Assembly (NCBI GenBank): GCA_963693365.1
Contig: CAVNZM010000002.1
Coordinates: 17,360,001-17,424,000, forward strand
Length of the DNA: 64,000 nucleotides
Reading direction: 5' to 3'
From: Amoebidium appalachense
Taxonomy: Eukaryota > Ichthyosporea
Shown: in pieces, positions 1 to 10,984 of the stretch
Numbering within the stretch: the first letter of the stretch is position 1
How the letters are laid out: each line of letters starts with the position of its first letter
Notes under the pieces: generated by a model
Told to the model about the DNA's origin: nothing
The model's input: the letters and a program-made list of their open reading frames with translations, nothing else
Database searches by the model: none
Made by a program: the position numbers and the translations under genes

Positions 1-249
1 TGTGCAGGCGTGTGTGTGAGCTGGTTGGTGAGTAGGTGGGTGTGAGTGAACGTGGGGTGTCTGCATGTGTGTGTGCATGTGGGTGCGTGCTTGTGTGTAA
101 ATGGTTGTGAATGTGTCTCACCTCTGTCTCTGTGTGTGTGCATGCGTGTGGGTGTGCGGGTCTATGCATGTGTGTGTCGCAGTGTGTTCTTATGCAGATC
201 CTTCCTTTCTTCTTTTTATGTGCCTTAACTACGTTAGCCACCACCAAAA

Positions 250-286
250 AGCCTAGAAAGGTAGAAAGCACGGGAAAGGGGGGGGA

Positions 287-322
<36 letters not shown>

Positions 323-594
323 CCAAAAGTGTGTTCACTTGGGGCAGAATGTGTGAGGCAAAAGAGTGCCGTAAGAGCCACTGGAGGAATAATGCAACTA
401 TGAGCGAGTGGATAGCAGCAAAAGAACGTGTGTGTGGGGGGTGGGGGAGACGGGTGGAGAGGGGGAAGGGGGCACCCCACAGCCAGCCACCAACCCATCC
501 CCCCCACCCCTACCATCTTTACCACATGATTACCTACCCTTCTCCTCTCTCCGCTCCCTCAACACGCCCAGACGCACACACACACACCAGACAC

Positions 595-625
<31 letters not shown>

Positions 626-742
626 AGCTCACACACCCACACACCCACACACCCACACACCCACCCACACCCATCCACCCCTCCCTCCCTCCCCCCCCCC
701 CCCCCAACATACACACACACACACCCACACACACCCACCCAC

Positions 743-821
<79 letters not shown>

Positions 822-1796
822 GCAGGGGCATGATGACGTCACTCAGATATGCCGCCATCTGTGTGTCCAGTATATCCAATGTATCCACCTGCACACCAGG
901 GGGTTAGCGGGTGATCAGGGTTATGCTCCAGGGCTCTTAATGCTATATCCCACACCCTGCATCCCAACGGGCTTCTTACTTCTTAGAGGCCCCTCTCGCT
1001 TCCCTGTCCTCCCCCCACCCCCCCCCCCCCCCCCCCCCCCCCCCACCCCCCAGCACCTGGACACACACTCTCACGGACACACAGGCACACAGGCACACAC
1101 CAGGTCCAAGAAACCCCTCTCAGATTGTACATCGAACCGCATAGATTTCCAACCCCGTCCCCCTCAACCCCAAAATCCGCCTTCCTCCTTCTCGCTGCGG
1201 GGGTCCTTGCTACACACAAGGTTGCAAAATGAGGAAATAAGAAAAAGGAAGGGAAAAAAGGGTTGGTGGTGTGTGTGGGGGGGGGGGGGGGGGGGGGGGG
1301 GAGGGGGGGAGGGGGGAGGGGCTGCTTACTAGCTGTGCAGTCCGGGTGGTCTCGATATCTTCCATTACATTTACGAGCTTTAAAACTGTGGGGGGGAGAA
1401 GGGTCGGGGGGACGGAGGGTTGGCAGAAGAGGGCAGTGGTGGGGTGGGAAAGAGGGAAAAGACGGGAGTGGCCGCGGGGGGGGGGGGGGGGGGGGGGGGG
1501 GGATTCATGAGAATGTGTGTGTGTGTGCAAGTAGGTGTGTGTGGTTGTGTATGTGGTGTGGGTACATGTGTGGGTGTGTGCATGTGCGCAAACCTGCGTG
1601 TGGGTGGGTCTCTGAAAATGGGTGGGTTTGTGAAAATGGGTGGGTTTGTGAAAATAACTGTGAGTGGGCAGGGAAGGGTGCTTGGGCGCGTCGGTGTAGG
1701 GTTGGTGTGTGTGTGTGTAAGGATGGGTGGGTGCATGAGTGGACGAGTCGGGTATGTGTTTATGTGGGGGTGGATGTGTGGCTGGGTGGGCAGATG

Positions 1797-1840
<44 letters not shown>

Positions 1841-1854
1841 CTGTGTCTGTGTGT

Positions 1855-1889
<35 letters not shown>

Positions 1890-1894
1890 TGTGT

Positions 1895-1956
<62 letters not shown>

Positions 1957-1982
1957 CTGTGTGTGCATGTGTGTGCATGTGT

Positions 1983-2056
<74 letters not shown>

Positions 2057-2165
2057 ATCTGTGTGCGGGTTAGTGTCTGCATGTGTGTGTGTACGTGTGT
2101 GTACGTGCACGTGCCTACGTTAATGTGTGTGTGGGGCCCCGAGGGGGAGGGAAGATGGGGGGGGG
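250..2165. repeat. Microsatellite and homopolymer blocks
   Basis: Long poly-G runs lie near 280-319, 1277-1320 and 1479-1502. A (CA)n array with poly-C spans about 565-820, poly-C lies near 1012-1052, and a long (GT)n array spans about 1500-2110. They fall mainly in introns of the minus-strand gene. Open frames here that read as poly-His/Thr or poly-Val/Cys are artefacts of the dinucleotides. Confidence 0.9.
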
Positions 2166-3338
2166 AGGGGGGTTGCAAGCCACATCCTCACTGCATATCT
2201 CCACACAACCACACTTACCCATGTCCTTTGCTTTGTCGTCCTGCTTGGTTGGTCCCCCCCACACCGCCCTGATGATATTTACACAATTGCGCTGTGCCTC
2301 CATGGCACCTGTGCACACAGACCAATCATAGGGTAGCTCAGTTAGCCATAAAAGGTAAAGCGGGAGCATAAACATATCCACGTGACCTTTCATACATTGA
2401 GCGCTGTTTACAGTTGGCCCATACCATACCAGAAAACTGCCGACAAGGAGGTGTGTGCAGCAGCATGTTTTGAGGTGCACACAAGGAGTGAGGGCAGGGC
2501 GGGGGGGAAGAATCGGTCGGGGGAAAGGAGGGTCTTGCGTAATCAAATGTTTACTATTACTTAGTTCCCTAAATTGGGGGAGAAGGGGGGGGGGGGGGGG
2601 GGATGGATCAAGAAAGGGAGTGGAGACACGTCAAGGGGGCCGAAAGTCCGCCTGGGGGGAGGGGGGGGGGGGGGGGGTCCATCACACCACCTTTTACTCT
2701 GTCACGGTAGGCCAGCATAGCCCTTCTCAGCTCGTTTGCCCTGTACTCACTGTTTGCCCTCTGCGTCTCATATGTGCCCATCTTACCTCGCAGTCGGGGT
2801 GAGTCGATCTCGGCCTCCTCAAAAGTTAACGGCTCAAGCGCATCAAAAGGGCTGTCTAGCGTCACTGTGTGCACAGTTGTCAGCCAGTGAATAATGGTAC
2901 ATTGTAGCCTTTTTTGGGCATTCCCACGGTCTTGAGTCGGGCTAAAGGGGAAGTGTTCGCTTATTAGTAGCCACTAAGTAGTCGCTCGTTTGTTAGTTTG
3001 TGGCAGCCGCGAAAAAAAGATTTAAGTCGTCTTTTTCTCCCCCATCCCCCCCTTTTTCTTTCTTTCTGGAGGGAGGGGAGGGGGGGTGATGTTTTGAATA
3101 TTATGTTTTCTGCGGTTTGTCAGGGAAGGGGGGAAGGGAGGGGGGTGGGGGGGGGGGGGGGCATACTAGCGGTTTTCTCGGACACCGCAGCACTGGCAAT
3201 AGGAGACATTGCTTTGCGGAGAAGATCGACTTTTTCGCCCTTCTCCTGCTTGTCGTCGGCCTTATCATTCATGGTGTAGCCTAAAAACTTACTGCGGAAC
3301 CCCTTTCGGCTCTCTGGTTCCGGCGATGCAGACATCAT
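820..3338 (-). CDS. Unrecognised multi-exon gene, 3' part outside window
   Basis: Five minus-strand coding exons join with matching codon phases: 3338-3167 (or beginning further upstream), 2864-2787, 2308-2219, 1385-1330 and 888-820. Donors include GTATGC, GTAAGA, GTAAGT, GTAAGC and GTGTGT, and every acceptor is AG. The product is charged and probably helical: a Lys/Asp/Glu-rich start ([14 protein letters not shown]), then an acidic stretch ([19 protein letters not shown]), then amphipathic segments such as [17 protein letters not shown] and [18 protein letters not shown] do not recognise the family; a coiled-coil adaptor is one guess. The Met at 3338 is only a candidate start, because an AG acceptor near 3369 also gives an open frame. 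Exon 2 could instead run on to a GTAAAA donor near 2709, but the shorter form fits the next exon's phase. No stop is reached, so the gene continues leftward. Introns hold poly-C and (CA)n on the sense strand. Confidence 0.55.
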
Positions 3339-3439
3339 GACTGCTGGGTTGCCTACAGGCAAAACACCTGCACAGTGGAATGAATGAGTGTGTGAATGGG
3401 TGTGTGTTGTGGTGGAGGTGGTTTGTTAGAGAGAAGCCC

Positions 3440-3562
3440 GGGGGGGGGGGGGGGGGGGAAGAATGTGTTACAGAGTACGAAGTGCACATATTCCAGAACG
3501 GAAAAAATAATGCAGAGTGCAAAGCACGCAAAGAGTAAGCATAATAAGCAGAGGCCGGGTGG
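3440..3562 (-). mobile_element. Diverged copy of the repeat ending in poly-C
   Basis: On the minus strand this matches the last ~105 bp of the 565-bp element at 34283-34847. It reads CTCTGCTTATTATG, later CTTCGTACT and ACACATTC, then runs into a poly-C tract (poly-G at 3440-3459 on the plus strand). Only the end next to the homopolymer is kept. Confidence 0.55.
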
Positions 3563-3792
3563 TGGTGGTGGTGGTGGTGGTGGAGGAGGGGGGCGGAATC
3601 ATTGTGAGAGAGAGAGAGAGTGTGTGTGTGTCCCCGGGGGGGGGGGGGGGGGGGGGGGAGGGGGGGGGGAGGGGGGGGCGCTATCATACCTCCCTCCCTC
3701 CCTCCCTGTTGCTCTGTGCATGCGTGTGAAGGGGTTTTTTATTTTTGTTTTTATTTTTCAATTATTTATCTTTTTTTTGTGAGTGTGTGTGT

Positions 3793-3842
<50 letters not shown>

Positions 3843-3888
3843 GGAGTAGTCCACGTTTTTTTTTTTTCTTCTTTTTTTTTCTCTTTTT

Positions 3889-3932
<44 letters not shown>
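3560..3932. repeat. Poly-G and poly-T tracts
   Basis: (GGT)n is followed by poly-G near 3637-3678, a very long poly-G at about 3793-3841, a T-rich stretch at 3856-3898 and poly-G again at 3899-3931. From 3932 to about 5070 the sequence has ordinary complexity and I see no supportable gene. There is one imperfect hairpin near 4768-4800 (GAGCGGGTCG paired with CGACCCGCT). Confidence 0.85.
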
Positions 3933-5077
3933 TTGTAGATGGGTGTGTGTGTAACAACGGTGTCTCTTTATTGCACACGTGCACATACACATATTAACGG
4001 CTACCTTTCCTTCATTCGAATAAATGTAACATCTACAATTTCCTTGAGCAGGTCAGAGAGCGGGTACAAAATGGATCTTGGTGTGGTGTTAAAGTATGGA
4101 CGAAGTAGCCAGACGTGTCTGGTGAGATTTAAAGCCAAGAGCAGCTACCATAATTCAACGTAGAATAGCTTTCCTTTCATCGTCCGCCAATATTATCACA
4201 CAACATACCTTGTGTTGATGTTGCACGTGAGGGGTGTCCCTGCCTCTCTCCCCATGCGTTCAAACCACCTACGAGCTACAACTACTGGCATCAACTGAAA
4301 AACCTCACAGATAATCAAGGAAAAAAACACTATTCGATTCGGCCCATGCACAGTAATGAAAGAAAAACAGAACAGAACTTTCCCAGTGGACTTTGCTCTT
4401 GCTTCGCAAAGTTTGCCGGCGGCTTGGCAACAGTCACAAGTTCACAAAGTTTCCGATCGCCGGGTGGCTCATGGCAGCAAACCCCCTACACCTGTGCATT
4501 CCTGTGTAAAAGTTTTCATACAGCCCACAAAAGATATTTCATATCATTACTAAGCTGCATATTTGATTCAGTAACATAAATACGGCGATGATCTTAAATG
4601 TTTTGCAAAAAAAAATTATTCTATACTAATAAAGCCAGCATTATAGTTTCAGGTTTGTAAGCACCATATTTTGGAAGGTCTGCAATATGGCAAAATAGGG
4701 TTTCTAAACGCACCTAGTCGCTTTTCAGTGGTTTAGGTGATTCCGAATCCAGAGGCTGGCAAGAGCGGGTCGAATCGCTGTGAGGCGACCCGCTTCTTTG
4801 GGAATCGGATTTTTGTCAGTAAGCACAAAGGCGCTCAAACACTGTAGAGCAATGCTCTGCTATACTTGCTATGTTATATTAAATAACATTACATGTACAT
4901 TGGAAACGGAAGAAAGTAGACAGGGTTTGAGGCCTTTATTTCTAAAACCTCGAAGGAGCGTATACAAACTTTCGGCCCGATGTAAACAACCCGATTTCGA
5001 CTCGAACAACTGGCCCGTAGGATCTCAGGATCTGCTATCAAGATTTAACCTTTTAAGGCTAGCACCTAAACCAACTG

Positions 5078-5154
5078 CCAATCACAGCCAAAGGACCTTC
5101 ACCAAGTGAACGGATTTTGATTGGATGCGCCAGCACCCGCTACTTGTATTTATG
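5078..5154 (+). promoter_or_regulatory. CCAAT and TATA-like elements before RNase T2
   Basis: There is a CCAAT at 5078-5082, an inverted CCAAT (ATTGG) at 5120-5124 and a TATTTATG at 5147-5154. They lie 170-245 bp before the RNase T2 start codon. A similar CCAAT-then-TATA order precedes the three saposin-A genes. The promoter assignment is inferred from position and motif only. Confidence 0.45.
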
Positions 5155-5322
5155 TTCCATGGACCATGTGCGCCACTTTTTTTGGCTTCTTCAGTGTTTC
5201 CTGCTGTTCCTGTCCTTTACAAAAGCTATTATTGTTTTCCATTCAGTTATTCAGCTTTGTGTATGCACATTCGAGTTTTTGTACGGATACACTGTAAAGA
5301 TTTGCGTCGGCTAGACACCAAT

Positions 5323-6090
5323 ATGAGCAGATTCGTTTTTCTCTCGCTGTGCCAAGCGCTCTTGCTTGGTTCCGCCCTCTCCACAAACGAGCCCCTTTCC
5401 AAGCTTATTCGCAGGGCAGATCAATGCACACGTTCCTTTTCCTGCCAGGCTCCTGCTTTTGGAGAGTGCACAACCTGTGGAAGGGCACCCACGGACAAAG
5501 TGTATTACACACTTGCTCTTCAGAAATGCACAAAGACATCCCCTTGGACAATTCACGGGTTGTGGCCCGATTATAGCAACGGCTTCCCATGTTTATGTCA
5601 GGGGCCCACGTCCTACAGCACGAACGAGCAATCACCGATTGATGCACGGCTGAGGAAGAACTGGGCGGACTGCAAACCGGAGCAATGTGGGCAGGATTAC
5701 TTCTGGAGGTTTGAGTGGGAGAAACACGGGTCATGCATGTTGAAGGTGGGTGCTGTGTCCAGTCAGCTCGAGTATTTTAATCTCACCGTCACGCTGCTGG
5801 AAAACTACCAGAAGGATGGCTCGCTGGACCGCATATGCCAGGGCAGAACCAACACGTGCAACATCAAGGTGAGAGACAACGAGCTCAGCAAGGGTCTTAC
5901 CATGGTTAAACAGCCCACCCCCTCCACCACTAGTACTAAATCCTCTGCTGCCCCCACCACGACGAAAACCAGCCAGCCCACGAGTGCGCCCGACCCGTCC
6001 CAGCAGCAGAAGGGGTCACAGGCTGTGGCCCTGACCCCGGCCACTCTCAGCATTCTCCTCCTGGCCGGTATGGTGGCTGCACACGCATAG
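5323..6090 (+). CDS. Secreted RNase T2 family ribonuclease
   Basis: A 255-residue, single-exon protein. T2 ribonucleases cleave single-stranded RNA through a 2',3'-cyclic phosphate, usually in secretory or lysosomal compartments. Both catalytic blocks are present: WTIHGLWPDY at residues 75-84 (His78) and FEWEKHGSC at 130-138 (Glu131, His135), with many Cys as expected. The start at 5323 gives a clean signal peptide (MSRFVFLSLCQALLLGSALS). The frame is open back to 5125, but that start would bury the signal. After the second block the domain is shorter than usual. A Ser/Thr/Pro-rich stretch (about residues 198-230) follows, then a hydrophobic C-terminus ending near AGMVAAHA, which suggests a GPI anchor or cell-wall attachment. 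The enzyme assignment is firm. Surface anchoring is inferred. Confidence 0.93.
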   Translation: MSRFVFLSLCQALLLGSALSTNEPLSKLIRRADQCTRSFSCQAPAFGECTTCGRAPTDKVYYTLALQKCTKTSPWTIHGLWPDYSNGFPCLCQGPTSYSTNEQSPIDARLRKNWADCKPEQCGQDYFWRFEWEKHGSCMLKVGAVSSQLEYFNLTVTLLENYQKDGSLDRICQGRTNTCNIKVRDNELSKGLTMVKQPTPSTTSTKSSAAPTTTKTSQPTSAPDPSQQQKGSQAVALTPATLSILLLAGMVAAHA

Positions 6091-6286
6091 GGGTGTGTCC
6101 TGTGTTTGGTTTCGTCGGTGGTTCTTTCCTTTTTTTTTTTTTGGTTTTTTGGTTTGTTTATTTTTGCTTTCTTTTTTCTTTGTCTTTTCCATGCTCCCCA
6201 AGATTGACCCCTCCCCTGTCCCTCTATTTCTACCATACACAGACAGGCGCGGAGGATAAACACGCACACGAGCGCATGCACGCGCC

Positions 6287-6288
<2 letters not shown>

Positions 6289-6363
<75 letters not shown>

Positions 6364-6371
6364 ACACACAG
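6289..6371. repeat. (CA)n microsatellite
   Basis: A near-pure CA array about 200 bp after the RNase T2 stop codon. A T-rich stretch at 6127-6185 precedes it and a CT-rich and poly-G block (6620-6703) follows. No gene is supportable from here to about 10.1 kb. Confidence 0.9.
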
Positions 6372-7572
6372 GGGCGCGTGTGCACAGCTTGTCTTGGCTC
6401 CCATAGTTTGTGCTGCTCGTGTTTCGTGTGCTGGTTTTGGTTAGTAGGTGTTGTGTGTTTTTTTTTCTTTTGAAACTGTCTGTGTTAGGTGCGTAGTGAT
6501 TTACAACAATATTTGGTTCCTGAGTTCTCTGTTTCTGATCGTTAAAGGAGATTTTGTGCCTTCTTCTGAATCAAAGATATTTAATATATTTTCAAATCTT
6601 TGCTTTCTTTCTTTCGTTCCTTTCTCTCTCCTTCTCTCTCCCTCTTCTCGCTCTCTCTCTCTCTCTCTTGGTTCTTAGGGGGGGGGGGGGGGGGGGGGGG
6701 GGGTCTGTCAAGCTTTCTTTACATTTTGTGGATAATAGGATGTCTTTTCATCTCAGACAGCATGATTTATGAAAAAACGAAACGCGAAGTATGTTTATAA
6801 ACTTAGTCTAACACGTGTCTATATGTTCAATCCATGTGGGCTTGTGCCCACTTATGGTTTGTGATAATGACCCCCCACAGGGTGGTGTGGGATTAACCCT
6901 TATTTAGTAAAGAGGGCTATGTCGTGACATGTGCCTATGTCTGTCTTCGTATTACCTGTGTCCTCTTGGCCAGCTTTGGATTCTTCAAGAAGGGGTTTGT
7001 GTGTGTGTGTGTGTGTTGCCAGTGGCAGTGGAAATGTCGTAATGAAGGGGGTTTGCATGTATGTGACCTGCATGCAAGCAAACCCATGCTCTGCTAGTTT
7101 CTTTCAAGTCACGCCCCTGCACACACCAACTCTACTAATGTCTGCTGTGCAGTGCTGTATGCCACGTGCTTTGGCAAGAAGCCAACAACACCAGACACCG
7201 GCATGACCGCCGCACCGTCAGAGTCCACACCACTCAACGAAAATCCTTCATCGGTCTACACACAGTGATCCCGTGTGCATGTGTGTGTATGTGTGAGCAC
7301 CAAGGCGGGGAGGGGGGGGAGGGGGGGCTCCATCGCACTCTCTCTTCACGATATTATGGTGTCGTAGAGTGACGGCCACGGTATATTCGGGTATCCTGTC
7401 CTGAAATTTAAGGTTTTCTGCATTGTCGCTGCTTCAAGCCGAAGAATGCCGAATTACGCATATGCTAAGCATGTTTTTACTTTGTCCTTTTTAAACTGAA
7501 TTCTGCATAACTTGACATTATATTGATAGGGTGAGATTTACAACCGCTATAGATTTTAACACTGATACTCTA

Positions 7573-7935
7573 GTTATAGATCCCATTATGCAACTTCTAT
7601 TATAGATCCCATTATGCAACTTCTATTGTACACTAATATCTGAATATAAGATCGTTGTAATGTGGAATGATCTCACATGATGCTTAGTTCATTCGTCCTT
7701 CTTGACTGGCTGTTGGTTAGGAGGTCTGGGTATGGGATGATGCTAAAGCACACTCTAGCATGGGTGCATGCATAGATATGAATAAATATTCATGCATGGG
7801 GTGCATGCATAAATGTGCATAAATTTCCATGTGTGGGGTCGATAAATATCATCATCATGACGTACATAAATTTCCATGTATGGGGTGAATGCATAAATAA
7901 GCGTTAAGTTTCATGTATGGGGTCGATAGGCCATA
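7573..7935. repeat. Short tandem duplication and degenerate minisatellite
   Basis: TAGATCCCATTATGCAACTT occurs twice in direct succession (about 7577-7625). From about 7757 to 7930 a unit of 50-60 bp containing CATAAATTTCCATGTRTGGGG repeats about four times with divergence. Function unknown. Confidence 0.6.
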
Positions 7936-8017
7936 GGCCATGGAATAACATTCTCAGACCATTTGTATTGTTGTAGCAGTTGATACTGTCGGAGGGACAA
8001 CGTTAACATGGCGTAGC

Positions 8018-8293
8018 CATACCCCCCCCCCCCCCCCCCCCCCCTCCCCCCCCCCCCCTTCTGCCCCTCCCCTCCCCCCCCCCCCCCCCCCCCCCTCTCT
8101 CTCCCCCCCCCCCCTCCGTCGTACTACTTAGTCTTTTGATACATGCACCAAAGCATCTACATGTACAAGAGCAGGCCCCATGGCATGGATGCACACGCAA
8201 GGGCTGCACGTGCACATGAGCGCACACACATAACACATGCACCAAGACGCATACAGACACACAACATAAACACTGCCACTGTCCATATGCGCG

Positions 8294-8348
<55 letters not shown>

Positions 8349-8355
8349 ATACACG

Positions 8356-8395
<40 letters not shown>
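8018..8395. repeat. Poly-C block and (CA)n array
   Basis: Interrupted poly-C spans 8022-8116 and CA-rich repeats span 8289-8392, with a (CG)n start near 8290. Poly-G/GGGA tracts follow at 8761-8864. The latent frames are low-complexity translations. Confidence 0.85.
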
Positions 8396-9189
8396 CTTGC
8401 ACATACCCACGTGCACACAAGCGAGAAAACACGCGCTGCCGTAATCATGTAGAATGACATGCACACAACGCCACCATGTGCACTCTTGTTCCCGCCTTTC
8501 ACCTTCCTTGTGAAGCTTGCAACGAGGTATCACGAACTTTGAAGGGCCTGAAGCAGCCGGCGCCCATGCGCCGTGCATAAATATCCACGATTGCCCCCCC
8601 CCTGTGTGTGTGCCTGTCACGGATGTGTGTGTTTGGCATGCCTGTGGATTAGTGTGCACGTGCAAACTCGAATGTGTGACCCGGTGTGTGCATGTGTCTC
8701 ACACGGTACATATGTGTGCGAGACCACTCTTCTTCAATTCTTCAGGTTCTCTTAACCGCCGGGGGGGAGAGGGGGGCCGCCGGGGGTAGGGGGGGGGGGG
8801 GGGGGGGGGGGGAGGGGGGGGGAGGGGGGAGGGGGGAGGGAAGAGGGGGGGGGGGGGGGGGGGTGTTAAATTTAAAGGGGAAGGGGAGAATGAGTTACCC
8901 ATTGCGCACAAACCGTTGATAAACTGTTGGCATTTTCAGTCTGTCGGGCACACACCACTCAATATCGTGCTCAAGGTTTGATTAGCGAGTAAGGATTGGG
9001 CTATCTCGATCCACAATACCCTTACACCATCGTGATCAATATCCAATGGCTGAGCCAGCTCCATGTGTATAGTTGAGGCAGTTATGCACCGAGTGCAATA
9101 CCAAGCTCCAGACCACACTGGCGTGAAACCTATATGTCACTATCATATGAGCATCTAGAGCATCCCTTTTACGAGTGGATCCTTCCCTC

Positions 9190-9343
9190 CCCCCCCCCCC
9201 CCCCCTCCCCCAACCACTACCATCACCACCACCACACCTCTTTATATTTTACTTTTTTTATTTTTTTGGCAAAGTTGGATTTGGGGGGGGGGGGGGGGGG
9301 GGGGGGTATAGCTAAACGTAATTCTCAGGAACCCCAAGTGTCC

Positions 9344-9423
<80 letters not shown>

Positions 9424-9692
9424 AAACCCTTCCTCTCCTATCCACTCTACCTGCCCCTCTCTTCTCACCAATCGGCACCCAATCTATATTATAAAAGCCT
9501 GCCAGTTGCATCACAATCACTTCTGATTTTTGGCAATCTTTTTTCATGCTGAATCGAATCGATTATCGTATGCACAGGGGTCCGTGTCTTCCCCCCCCCC
9601 CCCCTCCCCCCCCCCTCCCCCCCCCCTCCCCCCCTCCCCCTCAAAAAAAAAAACATCGAAAAAGAAACCTACCCGTCATAAAAACACCTCAT

Positions 9693-9723
<31 letters not shown>

Positions 9724-9740
9724 CAAAAAAAAAAAAAAGA
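9190..9740. repeat. Poly-C, poly-G and poly-A tracts
   Basis: Poly-C lies at 9187-9206, poly-G at 9282-9306, poly-C then CA and poly-A at 9344-9426, poly-C at 9591-9640 and poly-C with poly-A at 9694-9738. C-to-A homopolymer junctions recur elsewhere in the window (23807, 32800, 40533, 48868). Confidence 0.85.
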
Positions 9741-10097
9741 CCCCCGACCATACCTTGGTTGTGCATGGCGCAGCAATCGCCGTGCCCGATGCGCACCACG
9801 GTGCCCCCTCCGTCCACCGGTGAGCTCTTTCTCCTGCACATCTGGTGGCTGGTTATCCCCGAATTTTGCATGTACATACTTAAATTTGTTCAGTTGCCGC
9901 AAATTTGACTTAAGATCATAGACCGCTTCAAGTGTACACTGTCTGCCTCAGTCCGAACTGCAAGTTAAATCCGACCAACAAAAGGTGCATGAAAACAAAA
10001 CAATACAAAAAATTTAACCCTGATCACGTGAACAATTCAGCAGAAAAATGTGGAGGGGGGACTACATAGGGAGGGGGGGAGGGGGGGAGGGGGGACG

Positions 10098-10223
10098 TTA
10101 ACAAAATATTATAGAAGCTCTTCGTCTGTTCTGTTCGAAAAGGTCCATTAGAAGCTTATAGCGACTGAGTATCAGTGGATTATAGCTCAGGAGGAAAGGA
10201 CGCGATCCTACATAGCCCTGCGG
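10098..10223 (-). CDS. Possible terminal exon of an unidentified gene
   Basis: On the minus strand an acceptor (ACCCCGCAG) is followed by an open frame of about 41 codons ending in TAA. The composition looks protein-like, rich in Leu, Arg and aromatics, with LLMDLFEQNRRRASIIF near the end. No partner exon could be placed confidently, though a GTAAGAG donor exists on the same strand near 10705. Treat as a candidate only. Confidence 0.25.
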   Translation of the reverse strand, partial: PQGYVGSRPFLLSYNPLILSRYKLLMDLFEQNRRRASIIFC

Positions 10224-10329
10224 GGTTGCACAGTTGAAGGAAATGGGTTGTGCGGATTTGTTTTGTTTTCTTTGCTGGTGGTCAGTTCCGTGACTTTTGA
10301 GCAAAGGAGAAAATTTCTACACACATTTT

Positions 10330-10660
10330 TTTATGTGCGTGCGTGCGTGGGTGTGTGCTTGGGTGTGTGCGTGCGTGCGTGTGTGGGTGCGTGCGTGCGT
10401 GGGAGCGTGCGTGGGTGCGTGCGTGTGTGCGTGCGTGGGTGTGTGCGTGGTTGCGTGCGTGCTTGCGTGCGTGCGCGCGTGCGTGTGTGTGTGGGGGGGG
10501 GGGAAAGGGGGGGGTGGAGGTGGAGGAGAGGGGGGAGGAGGGAGGGGAGACCGGGGGGGGGAAGGGGGGCTCTTAAGGGTAATTTTTCTTCTTCTTCTTC
10601 TTCTTCTTCTTCTTTTTGTGGTTGGAGGGGGGGGTGGGGGGGAGGGGACGGGGAAGGGAG
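10330..10660. repeat. GTGC-rich repeat and G-rich tract
   Basis: A (GTGC/GTGT)n array spans 10334-10490, followed by a purine/G-rich block and a (TTC)n run near 10588-10614. Confidence 0.85.
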
Positions 10661-10984
10661 GGGGGTGTATTGCCCAAAAAAGTCGTCGTCTTAGTATTGA
10701 TAGTCACTCTTACCTATTGGTATCGTTTGCAGGCCTGAGCACCAAATCTCAAGTGCATATCACGGACCACTTACTGCGGCCAATCAATCACATGCAGAGT
10801 CTGTTCCAGACAGACTTTTTAATCTTATCATTGATCATTAATTTCAAACCGTTCACCATTTAGAAGGGAACACTTCTGCATACTATTTACAAATATGGAG
10901 GCACAGCATGACGTCTCGTGCTCATTTGAAACTCCCCTTAAGATTCTGACCACTATCTCATAATTAACCAACAACCTTTGCACG

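Noticed and set aside
331-2272. Long open frames rich in His/Thr or Val/Cys
   Set aside because: They are translations of (CA)n and (GT)n arrays and poly-C/poly-G in all frames. The same occurs at 22.5, 32.5, 38.2, 41.8 and 47.2 kb.
5125-5322. Upstream extension of the RNase T2 frame
   Set aside because: It would place about 66 residues ahead of a clear signal peptide and overlaps the CCAAT/TATA region.
8936-9118. Minus-strand frame with DIDHDG, EF-hand-like
   Set aside because: The acidic residue that should close the loop is one position off and no second EF-hand or splice partner was found.
9744-9822. Possible plus-strand exon ending in a CACCG/GTGAGC donor, or a minus-strand exon over the same bases
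   Set aside because: Both strands look weakly coding and no partner exon gives a consistent product.
10732-10863. Possible last exon after a GTTTGCAG acceptor on the plus strand
   Set aside because: Two frames are open to a stop and neither joins a recognisable upstream exon.
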